From: Lathyrus oleraceus
Taxonomy: Eukaryota > Streptophyta > Magnoliopsida > Fabales > Fabaceae
DNA length: 64,000 nucleotides
Reading direction: 5' to 3'
Assembly (NCBI RefSeq): GCF_024323335.1
Contig: NC_066584.1
Location: 426,894,319 to 426,958,318, forward strand
Of the stretch, positions 44,501 to 52,765 are shown piece after piece. The translations under genes and the position numbers were made by a program. How positions within the stretch are numbered: position 1 is the first letter of the stretch; each line of letters starts with the position of its first letter. Under the pieces are notes generated by a model. It had not been told where the DNA came from, did not search any database, and saw only the letters and a list, made by a program, of their open reading frames with translations.

Positions 44501-45182
44501 CTCGAAAATCAATGCATACCCTAAGTTTGTCATTTTTCTTAATTACTGGAACAATATTTGCAATCCATTTGACATACCTGGTTGTGCGGATGAACTTGCT
44601 TTTTAGAAGTCTTTCGACCTCTTCTTTTATTTTCGACAGAATTTCCGGTGCAAAGCGTCTCGGAGTCTGCTTTACTGGCTTTTTTCCTTCCATTATCGGC
44701 AACTGCATTTCGACTAAACTTCTGTCTAGACCAGGCATCTCGTCATAATCCCATGCGAAACAATCTTTGAACTCTTTCAGCAACTGGACTATTTCGAGCT
44801 TGAACTGGGGGTTCACCTTTGCGCTTATGTAGGTTGGTCTATTTTCTGCCCCCACTCCTAAGTTTATTTCTTCTAATGGATCCTGCGCCACCATCTTCTC
44901 GTTAGTTGACACTGGATCTTTTTCGAACCCTAGAGGTTCGTCGTCATAAATGGCGTCAAGCTTTTGGTGTTGTCATTCGCCCATTTGGTTGTTATCACGA
45001 TCTTCTACAATGTCTCTTTGGGGACATTCTTTGTTGGAATTTTCTTTGTTGGCTTTGACAGCCATGTATTTTACTTCAGCCTCAAGGGCCTCTTTGAGTT
45101 TGTTTTCGGCTATGTAAGCCGTAATTTTTTCGAGCGTTGATTCTTTACTCGTCATCGTCAAATTCGCTTCCCCATCATGTTG
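41568..45182 (-). CDS. pol: Tat pol: RT, two RNase H domains, integrase
   Basis: The main open frame (44912-41568) encodes about 1,114 residues. The same frame is open upstream to 45182, with one TGA at 44975-44973. Residues counted from 44912: RT about 85-290, with FRDLN, PFGLKNAEATYQRAM and YIDD at 234-237; a retroviral-type RNase H about 355-480, weakly conserved (SASDKTLGSM); a second RNase H of plant/archaeal type about 513-640, with candidate D-E-D-D residues Asp519 (YFDGSS), Glu555 (NNEAEYEAL), Asp581 (GDSKLV) and Asp632 (EANDLAQLA). Integrase has H752, H759, C790, C793 and D822, D883, E919 (spacing 35 between the last two). The ORF ends after a basic C-terminal domain (WKVILP...KWEGPFQI). 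All core catalytic residues are present. Two RNase H domains are characteristic of Tat elements; the first likely acts as a connection domain. Confidence 0.9.
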
Positions 45183-47334
45183 GCGCTATATGAGTAGTTC
45201 CCCACATGTAAGTTTCGCCAATTACTTCTTTATCCCACTGGAAACCATGTGTAGGATGAAGGTACATGGAGCAGTAGGCATTGTCTGTTGCCTTTAAGTC
45301 GAATTCGGCTGGACTGCATGGAGGTATGTGATCCGGGTTCTTGTCGAAGCTTTGACTGTTGACATTGTTTGTCTCTGTCATGAAGTAGCTTTGATCAGCC
45401 TCAATGTTTTCGACGATCCCATCTGGCCTCCATATGGCTATTCGCTGATGCATTGAAGAGGGTACGACTCCTACGCCATGAATCCACTCCCTTCCAAGCA
45501 GTAGATTGTAGTTCGCCCTTGAAGCAATGACCATAAACATCGTTGGCCTTGTTATGGTTCCAACAGTCAGATTCACCTGGATAACGCCCATGGTGGTTCC
45601 CACTTTTCCTTCATAATTCGACAGCACCATGTTGTGAGGTTTCACGTCTGAATCGTCTTTCCCAATCTTCTTCAGCATGAAATGGGGCATCAAATTTACT
45701 GCTGATCCCCCATCCACCAGTATCTTGTTCACACCAACATTCTCCACCTTTCCCTTTATGAACAAAGGCTTCAAATGCGCTTTCATGGAGTCATCTGGTC
45801 TTTCGAAGAAAGCGTTCTGCTCTTCGAAGCATCCATTATTCATCACGTAGTAGCAAACGGGCCTGTGTGCCATTGTTTCCCCTTCCATCTCATCTTCTTC
45901 GTCTTCGACCTCCATGACTCTATCATAATCTCTAGGGAGAACAGAGACCACGTTGCAGATCACATTGAAGGATGATTCTGAGTCAGATTCGAAGTCGACA
46001 GTTATTTCGTCATCTTCCTGCATCTTCTCTTTCGACGCCATGGGTTCGACAATGCTGTCAGGATTGATCTGGAGGGAAGCCTCTTTTCTGCTCCTTATCT
46101 GACGATTGTTACTAGACTCTGCTTTATCTTTGCTGTCAGTGTCTTTTCCATTCATGCTCTTTTCTGCAGCCTCTTTTTCTGCCCTCTTCTGCCTCTGGAA
46201 TCTTCTCCATTGGGATCGTGACATAGGGTTTTTCCCTTTGTAGTTCTCTGAGGGATACGGTCTTGGCTTGTGTTTTTCCACTTCCTTCTTGCCTTCCATC
46301 GAAGCGCCTCTCTGAACCTCAAACTTTCCCCATTTTTTCTGCCCCCGGGCATCTCTAATGGGTTGAACCCATTTGTCATCCGTTGCTTTGTTAGATGGTT
46401 TGTAGGTGTTATGACGTCTTTCTCCATGCCTCCACTGGTGGTGATCACTTCTCCTTGGGTCATATCTTATTGTTCCCCAATTTTCTTTCCTCTTGGCTTT
46501 ATCCACTGCCTCCAGGTTGGTTGCTGCCTTCCTGTCGAAGATTGCACTGCAGCACGGGCATAACATCACTCCGGTCCTCATCTTTTGGCACCTCTTGATG
46601 AATTCTATTAGATTTTCCTCCTCTTTAGGATACGCCAGCCTTTGGTGCTCCTTTCGACGATGATCTTCGCCCACTTCGGCCTGGTCCTTCTGAGATATTT
46701 CCACCATATTTACCCCAATATTGCGTTCGTCAGCGATGCTTAATTCGTTCATCTTTCTAATAAGTCTCTCTTCTTCGCCTTCGACACCTTCTGGTGTTTG
46801 GTCGAACTCTTTCTCTGGGCAGTAGCACCAAGATGTGTTCTTAGGACCATGTTTGCAACAACATTTGTTCCAATTTCTTTTGGGGTCCTCCATTACCCTA
46901 CGCAGAATTCCACTGACCACGGGCTTCAAAGGATCATTAACAACTTCCGCTTTGATTTTTGTGACTTCTTCACTGAAAGGCCCCATAGTGTCGACGCAGT
47001 TTGCGGCATCACCTGTCTTCGTTTGATCAGGATCAAGGCCTTCAACAGCCGTGTTTTCAATAATGAGGTCTTCAGTAACCTTCTTTTTCGTATTAGGGGA
47101 ATTCTCGATTGCCTCAACTGTTTCTTCATTGTTGTCTGAAGGAACATCTCCCCAACCGCTTGGTTGGATTGTGTTGATGTCGATCTGAGAGCTTGCCGGC
47201 GCATTGTACTTCACGAGATAATCATACTTCCCACTTGGCTGTCCCAAGCGGTCCCAATTCTCTTCTTGTCGAAAACTCACATCTTCGACGGTATCGTCAC
47301 TGTCCTTCTTGTCGAAACCTTCAGTAGTTTCCAT
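45175..47334 (-). CDS. pro: Tat protease-containing ORF (719 aa)
   Basis: A long acidic/basic N-terminal part is followed by an aspartic protease domain with KILVDGGSAVNLMP (active-site D541-G-G543) and NYNLLLGREWIH near 609-620. Two cysteine clusters lie upstream: NKCCCKHG...SWCYC (C158-160, C170, C172) and LCPCCSAIF (C259, C261, C262; also C249). They do not match the CCHC knuckle pattern. The ORF overlaps the end of gag by 58 nt in the -1 frame and overlaps the opening of the pol frame by about 8 nt in the +1 frame. The ATG at 47334 is the first in frame; the frame is open about 75 nt further upstream. The split of protease from pol is unusual and may reflect ORF-specific expression or splicing, which I cannot tell from DNA alone. 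Confidence 0.85.
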   Translation of the reverse strand: METTEGFDKKDSDDTVEDVSFRQEENWDRLGQPSGKYDYLVKYNAPASSQIDINTIQPSGWGDVPSDNNEETVEAIENSPNTKKKVTEDLIIENTAVEGLDPDQTKTGDAANCVDTMGPFSEEVTKIKAEVVNDPLKPVVSGILRRVMEDPKRNWNKCCCKHGPKNTSWCYCPEKEFDQTPEGVEGEEERLIRKMNELSIADERNIGVNMVEISQKDQAEVGEDHRRKEHQRLAYPKEEENLIEFIKRCQKMRTGVMLCPCCSAIFDRKAATNLEAVDKAKRKENWGTIRYDPRRSDHHQWRHGERRHNTYKPSNKATDDKWVQPIRDARGQKKWGKFEVQRGASMEGKKEVEKHKPRPYPSENYKGKNPMSRSQWRRFQRQKRAEKEAAEKSMNGKDTDSKDKAESSNNRQIRSRKEASLQINPDSIVEPMASKEKMQEDDEITVDFESDSESSFNVICNVVSVLPRDYDRVMEVEDEEDEMEGETMAHRPVCYYVMNNGCFEEQNAFFERPDDSMKAHLKPLFIKGKVENVGVNKILVDGGSAVNLMPHFMLKKIGKDDSDVKPHNMVLSNYEGKVGTTMGVIQVNLTVGTITRPTMFMVIASRANYNLLLGREWIHGVGVVPSSMHQRIAIWRPDGIVENIEADQSYFMTETNNVNSQSFDKNPDHIPPCSPAEFDLKATDNAYCSMYLHPTHGFQWDKEVIGETYMWGTTHIAPT

Positions 47335-49532
47335 CCTTTTCTGGTCGTCGAAGCCTTCAGTAACTTCAACTTTGTTCTGGTTTGCGAGATCATCAGCATC
47401 TCAACCATGTTGATATTTGTGTCGAAACTTCCAGGAGCCTCCACCATTTCCAAATTGCCATCAGGAGCAACTTCGATCTCTACCATGTTCACAATGGATG
47501 GTTCAGCATAGTGGGCTTCAACTGGCTGTATGAGATTCGAATCGATCCTCATCTGTTGTTTTGGTTTGTCACCAAACTTCAGCCTTCCGTCACGGATAGC
47601 ATTTTGAACGAGATCCCTGAAAAGGAAACAACGAGACGTTTTATGGCCCAGAAAATTATGGTATTTACAAAAACCTCTCTTTTTCTGTTGTTCCATAGGC
47701 GGTTCTTTAGCGCCTGGTGGTTTTATTAATTGACCATCTTTAACCAACAGATCAAAAATTTCGTCACATTTGGGGATGTCGAATGTATAAGTCCTTTTGG
47801 GGAACTTATCGTTGGTTTCGAATGGGTTTCCTCTCGACGGAGTTAGTACTTTACACGAATAAGGTGGGCCTTGCTTTAGTTCTGCTAAGTCAATCTCTTG
47901 TTCGTCGAAGTTACTTGGTTCATTTTCGTCGTACTCATCATCGTGGCGAACCCCTACGTAGGCCACCCTTTCTTTTTTATTCTTATTTGCTCTGAATTTT
48001 TCGTCCCTTAACCTTTTGACCTGTCTCACTCTATCTGCTAATTGTGCCATATCCCTCAGATACTGGGTATCTAGTTTCTTCCTTATAGAATAATCTAGTC
48101 TCCCTGCTGCCATTTCGACTAACTCATGTTCTGGCACCGGGGTGAAACATCTAGCCTTTAGCAATCTGAACCTATTTAAATAATCATCTATTGGTTCTGA
48201 GTGTTTTCTCTTAACACTGGCTAATTCTTTCAGACTTATTTTTGTTTGTCCCATGTAGAATTGTTCATGGAACAACCTTTCTAGTTGGGTCCACGTATAT
48301 ACTGAGTTTGCAGGTAGAGATGTAAACCAAGTAAACGTGTTTTTCGTTAAGGAACTAGGGAAATATTTTATTTTCAAATTTTCATTACGGGCTATTTCCT
48401 CCGCTTCTATCAGATAACGTGCCACATGTTCTATGGTGGACTCACTAGTGTCTCCTGAGAACTTTGTGAACTTAGGAACTTTCCACCTTGGTGGCAGTTC
48501 TTCTTGCAGAATATATTTCGACAGTGGGGAAGCGTAACTAGGCCTTTGTAATCCCATGTTCATCCCATTTTGTGCCATTATCGTTTCGACCATGGCTGCT
48601 AAATTGTTTTCAACAGGCGGATTATTATACGGTATCCGTTGTTGTAACACAGCATCCGCGTCTTGGCCCCTCTGAATCACTATCCTTCTAGGCTCTTGTG
48701 GAACAGGGATTTCGACATGAGGCTGTTCGACTACATCCTCTTGGTTTCTGACGTTTTTCTGAGGATTGTCTAACGGTATTTGGTTTATCGTAGGCTCTTC
48801 CTGGACCGCTACCACTGGGTTATGAACCACTTGTTCTCTGTGTCGAGTTTGAGGGACTCCAAAAAAGTCATCAATGCGCGTCATCTGTGCTGTCAACAAT
48901 TGGTTTTTTTGGGTGGTGTTTTGTATTAGAGGGTTAAACACCGCTCCCATTTGTTGTGTCAACATTTGGACCATATCATGATTACTCTCGTCCATTTGTT
49001 GTCTAATTACCTGCGCCGAATTATTTGTTATCGGCGGCACGTAAAGTGGTTGTTGATTTAGTCTACTCATGTTTCCGCCATATCCTAACCCTTGCAAAGG
49101 TGAAGACATATTGGCCATAGAATCAGAATACACTACCGGGGAATTGTGTAGATTTGCCATTACCGAAGTTGGCATTCCAAATGGTTGTTCCCTACCAGGC
49201 AGAGGCATGGTGAAATTTGTCACAAAAGGCCTAGAAGTGTTTCCCATAGGAGGGGGTGTCCCAACGGGCATTTGTTGTGCCCTAATGGACGAACTAGGCG
49301 CACTTTGCGATATTGAAACCGCTGGTATTGACCCTGTTGACGAAGGTACAGCCTTTGACACAGGGACTGATCCTACATTGCCTCCTGTCGAAGGGACAGG
49401 GTTGGATACTGGGATGGCTTCATTTGGATTAGAATTATTTGGATTATTTGGCTGATTCGCCATTTTCCTTACTCTTGTTCTTTTAGGTCTTTCTACGTCA
49501 GATACGGCTAGTTTACCGCTTCTTAGTCTCAT
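47277..49532 (-). CDS. gag: Tat gag (751 aa)
   Basis: Starts MRLRSGKLAVSDVERPKR. A long proline/asparagine/glutamine-rich N-terminal region (to about residue 330) is followed by a Retro_gag-like core (about 360-510: KYFPSSLTKNTFTWFTSLP, LERLFHEQFYMG) and a short Cys-His motif CKYHNFLGHKTSRC at C622, H625, H630, C635. This C-x2-H-x4-H-x4-C pattern differs from the CCHC knuckle of retroviral gag but is common in Tat-type gags. The C-terminus carries a short near-duplication (KLLKASTTRKG / KLLKVSTRRT) that lies over the pro overlap. The ORF is open from an ATG 55 bp from the PBS. Confidence 0.88.
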   Translation of the reverse strand: MRLRSGKLAVSDVERPKRTRVRKMANQPNNPNNSNPNEAIPVSNPVPSTGGNVGSVPVSKAVPSSTGSIPAVSISQSAPSSSIRAQQMPVGTPPPMGNTSRPFVTNFTMPLPGREQPFGMPTSVMANLHNSPVVYSDSMANMSSPLQGLGYGGNMSRLNQQPLYVPPITNNSAQVIRQQMDESNHDMVQMLTQQMGAVFNPLIQNTTQKNQLLTAQMTRIDDFFGVPQTRHREQVVHNPVVAVQEEPTINQIPLDNPQKNVRNQEDVVEQPHVEIPVPQEPRRIVIQRGQDADAVLQQRIPYNNPPVENNLAAMVETIMAQNGMNMGLQRPSYASPLSKYILQEELPPRWKVPKFTKFSGDTSESTIEHVARYLIEAEEIARNENLKIKYFPSSLTKNTFTWFTSLPANSVYTWTQLERLFHEQFYMGQTKISLKELASVKRKHSEPIDDYLNRFRLLKARCFTPVPEHELVEMAAGRLDYSIRKKLDTQYLRDMAQLADRVRQVKRLRDEKFRANKNKKERVAYVGVRHDDEYDENEPSNFDEQEIDLAELKQGPPYSCKVLTPSRGNPFETNDKFPKRTYTFDIPKCDEIFDLLVKDGQLIKPPGAKEPPMEQQKKRGFCKYHNFLGHKTSRCFLFRDLVQNAIRDGRLKFGDKPKQQMRIDSNLIQPVEAHYAEPSIVNMVEIEVAPDGNLEMVEAPGSFDTNINMVEMLMISQTRTKLKLLKASTTRKGWKLLKVSTRRTVTIPSKM

Positions 49533-49586
49533 ACAACGAAGAAAAAACCTTGACTAACGATTATCTAAGTTTTAGATTTCTGCACT

Positions 49587-49604
49587 GTCCCACTGGGCGT
49601 GCCA
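49587..49604 (-). other. Primer binding site of the Tat element
   Basis: Minus strand reads TGGCACGCCCAGTGGGAC, beginning three bases after the LTR end (...GCGAACA). The tRNA it would pair with was not identified from the sequence alone. Confidence 0.65.
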
Positions 49605-49607
49605 ATT

Positions 49608-50368
49608 TGTTCGCTGTGAATTTTGGCGAACAACCTCTGGTTAACCAAAACTTGTAGAATTGGGTTACTTGCAGGATCAACCACACAAATCCTAGGACAT
49701 GTGCAGATCTAAATGACTTTGAAGATATCTAGAACAACTTTTGTACCTTTCATTTTGGTTCTCTAAATATTTTATGTCGAAAGATGTCGATTAAAAACGT
49801 TTAAATAAATGTAAATTCAACAAGGTAGGATAAATGGCAAAAAATAACTAACGAAACATAAAGTGTCGAAAGAAGAAATGCAGAAAGATAATTGACTGGA
49901 AAACGTAAAGGGAATTTGTAAAGAACTTTAAACTTTGTAAAATATAACTTTGAAAGAATTGGTGTTTGTTTACACATACATGTTCCAAATATGACTCTTT
50001 TCTCTCACACGGGTACTCTGAGTATTTTCAGGAATTTCGTACAAGTAAATTTTCACACCTTTTTTAGATAACAACTACCCTATTTATATATAAATAAAAC
50101 AACTGTTACTAACGAACAAATCCTAAAACTGTGACACATGGCTTTCTTCCTTTCGCCAGATGCTTCCACGCGTCTTCTGCCAAACGTCACAACTCTTTTG
50201 AATTTGAAATTTACATTTTACGTCGAAATGACGTCTTTCTCCAGGCTTTGTCGAATTGTCGAAGTGTCGAACAACACTTATCAACCAAACCGTTTATCCC
50301 ATGTCGTCATTTGTCGAAAGAACCATTCTGCATACCAAATCTCATGGCGTCGAAAACGCATGTATACA
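49608..50368 (-). repeat. 5' LTR of the Tat element (about 761 bp)
   Basis: On the top strand it starts TGTTCGCTGTGAATTTTG, and the other end is TGTATACA before CTATCATAATAAG, where Tekay homology resumes. The minus strand has a TATA box (TATATATAAATAGGG, 50078-50092). No second copy in the window. The right end is set by the Tekay frame (YHNK) and may be off by a few bases. Confidence 0.75.
50078..50092 (-). promoter_or_regulatory. TATA box of the Tat LTR
   Basis: Minus strand reads TATATATAAATAGGG, about 545 bp upstream of the gag start. Confidence 0.65.
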
Positions 50369-50866
50369 CTATCATAATAAGTGAAGGAAAGCACTTGAAA
50401 TCCAAGAGGGGGATCACGTGTTTCTAAGAGTTACTCCAATAACTGGTGTTGGTTGAGCTTTGAAGTCTCAAAAGCTCACTCTATATTTCATTGGTTCGTA
50501 CTAGATTTTGCAGAGGATATGAGAAGGGGCCTATCAGATTGTTTTACTGTCATCGGTTGCTAATATTCATGATGTGTTTCATGTGTCTCAGTTGAGGAGA
50601 TACATTCTAAATCTGTCTCATGTGATCTAAGTGGATGATGTGTTGGTGAGAGATAACCTGACTGTTGAGGTATCACCCATACAAATACAAGACCGAGAAG
50701 TGAAAAAGTCGTGTGGTAAAGAGATTACCTTGGTGGAGGTAGCTTTGGGAGGACCAGCTAGTGAGAACGTGACATGAGAGCTTGAGATCCAGATGAGGGA
50801 GTTCTATCAGAATTTGTTTACTTAATGTAATTTTCGATGGCGAAAATTCTTTAAATGAAGGAGAGT
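50369..50866 (+). pseudogene. Tekay C: integrase C-terminus and chromodomain-like end
   Basis: From YHNK near 50371 it reads RKALEIQEGDHVFLRVTPIT with stops in frame at 50382, 50451, 50502 and others. It then reads VANIHDVFHVSQLRRYI (50560) and ends in DNLTVEVSPIQIQDREVK and KEITLVEVALGGPASENVT, which resembles the group II chromodomain at the end of Tekay pol. Stop at 50823-50825. A purine-rich tract (AATGAAGGAGAG) precedes the 3' LTR at 50867. Confidence 0.82.
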
Positions 50867-51348
50867 TGTAACACTTAAATTTTTGAGTTATTATTTTAAT
50901 TGATTTATTTGTATTTTTATTTAATTATTATATGGAATAATTGAATTAATTTGGGGGATGGAGGTGTGTCTCCTTGAGGTGGGGCTGTATAGAGTAAGTA
51001 GAGGTTAGTAGAGTTTGTTTAGAATAATTGAAATTTATTTTAATAATTAAAATAATACTATTTTATTAGATTTATTTAATTAAAATAAGAAATTAGAGAG
51101 TTGGGTTAAATTTGTAAATTAAGAGAAATAGATGGGGGGAAGGAGTAAGAATGATTGTTAGTAAGGGAGAAAATTATAATTTTAATTAGATTAACCTAAA
51201 TATATGAACTAAGAGATAATCTAGGTTAGGGGATTTTTATTACGAGTACGTGAAAAGAGAATTAAAGGCACAAGGGAGATAGAAAATTAGAGCTTTGGAG
51301 AGAGGGGAAGAACAATCAAAGACCAGAATTTGGCTATTGCTGCTAGGA
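50867..51348 (+). repeat. 3' LTR of Tekay C, cut by Athila-2
   Basis: Starts TGTAACACTTAAATTTTTG directly after the polypurine tract and parallels the first ~480 bp of the LTR at 9076. It breaks off at 51348 where the Athila-2 LTR (TGATTGATCG) begins. The rest of the Tekay LTR lies beyond Athila-2 and outside the window. Confidence 0.85.
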
Positions 51349-52129
51349 TGATTGATCGTGTGAATTCGCAAGTGCACGAATCGCGTCAAAGTAATATAAA
51401 AGAATATCGATCCCACAGAGACCAAATCGTCAATCTATCGATTACTATCGTTACGGTGTTTATCTAAGGCGGTATAAAAGTGATATTGGGTTTGCAAAAT
51501 AACGGTAAATAATAAATGCAGTGCAGATAAAGAGAGGTTTGAATGTATATCACATCAGTTAAGCGATGTTTCGATTGTCTAAATAGAACTACTCATGAGG
51601 CAATATTTTCTACTCTTGAAAAGAATCTATTTAACAAGAACTGTCGCTTTCGCGAATTAAGAACCGAGTTTACCCTTAAATTAAGGCCTTTTATTGTCAC
51701 TTATAAAAGGTGCGCAGAACGCTAAAGTAGTAAACTTATTTTTAAGAAATAAGACTCGTAAACTTAGTTGAAAAGTCATTTTGATTTGGAAAGTTTACCC
51801 AAGGAGTTTCCTGATTTTAAATCTATCAACGCATCCGAAAACAGTTTCAAAAATAGTTTTTCCTTAAAGTGATAAAAATTCCTAATTAACTAAGCCAGGG
51901 TGCTTTCACACTCCTTGAATAATTAAAACTAACCAAGTTTGTTTTAGAAAACTCAAGTTAAAAGTCAAAACAACCTTTAAAGTATTTCTACAGATTCAAT
52001 ATGTGAAACATCTCTTTAACCGCGATCCTTACATTCTAACCTTTAAAAGATTTAGCCAGACATGGTAATACCAACAAACACAACGATATTGATCATGATG
52101 AAAAGTTGTTTTAAGATGTGAGACGTAAA

Positions 52130-52375
52130 GAACGAGTAAAGTGCGTAAAGTAAATAAAGTAAAGTGAGACGGAAAATAAATAAAATTAGGCGAGTGCGGA
52201 AAATAAATAAAGTAAAGCGTAGACAGAAAGTAAATAAAGTAAAGCGAGACGGGAAATAAATAAAGTAAAGCGAGACGAAAAATACATAAAATAAGGCGAG
52301 TGCAGAAAATAAATAAAGTAAAGCGTAGACAGAAAGTAAATAAAGTAAAGCGAGACAAGTAAATAAATAAAAGCG
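52130..52375 (-). repeat. ~34 bp tandem array in the Athila-2 LTR
   Basis: The phrase AAATAAATAAAGTAAAGCG with variants GCGAGACG/GCGTAGACAG recurs about seven or eight times. Athila-1 LTRs have only one or two partial units (20090-20160), so the array expanded in this copy. Confidence 0.8.
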
Positions 52376-52765
52376 ATAAAATAAGAACCTGCTCCAAACG
52401 AAGGGCTTTAAATCTGGTACAAGAAAAATAAACCTCCGACTCCTGAAGATAAAGACGACAACAACTCGAAGTGACCCAACTCAATCTCACTAAGGTGCGA
52501 TAACCCCCCGATGTGACGGATTACCGCTTTTACAAATGATAAATATAGGCTTAGTGTTATAAACTAAGTTGGATGATTTGAAAATGAAATGTAACGAACT
52601 ATTTATAGAGGATTTCAGCAGCTTGCAAAGACCATGGTGCCCTCCAACTTCTCCTTAGTGGGAACGTGATTTCCAAAGGTGGTGCCCATCATCCCTTCAT
52701 GCCGCTCGCCATGTGTGTAAATGGGGAAGATCATGGGAACGTGGCGGTTACCTCCTGGTTGAGGG

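Larger units (their letters stand above)
41376..50368 (-). mobile_element. Tat-lineage Ty3 element, 5' LTR and coding region, 3' LTR missing
   Basis: Minus strand from right to left: LTR 49608-50368, PBS 49587-49604, gag 49532-47277, pro 47334-45175, pol from about 45182 to 41568, then about 190 bp of noncoding DNA to 41376, where Ogre-like LTR sequence begins. No second copy of the 761-bp LTR is present on the left, so the element has lost its 3' LTR and 3' region. It lies within the integrase of Tekay C. The three ORFs are long and open, so it is young compared with its host element. Tat lineage is inferred from pol containing two different RNase H domains. Confidence 0.85.

Noticed and set aside
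41524..44748. Many plus-strand ORFs opposite the Tat pol
   Set aside because: They lie antisense to a long conserved pol frame with intact catalytic motifs and have no motifs of their own.
45775..49455. Plus-strand ORFs of 60-130 aa opposite gag and pro
   Set aside because: Shadows of long minus-strand coding frames; no recognisable domain or start context.
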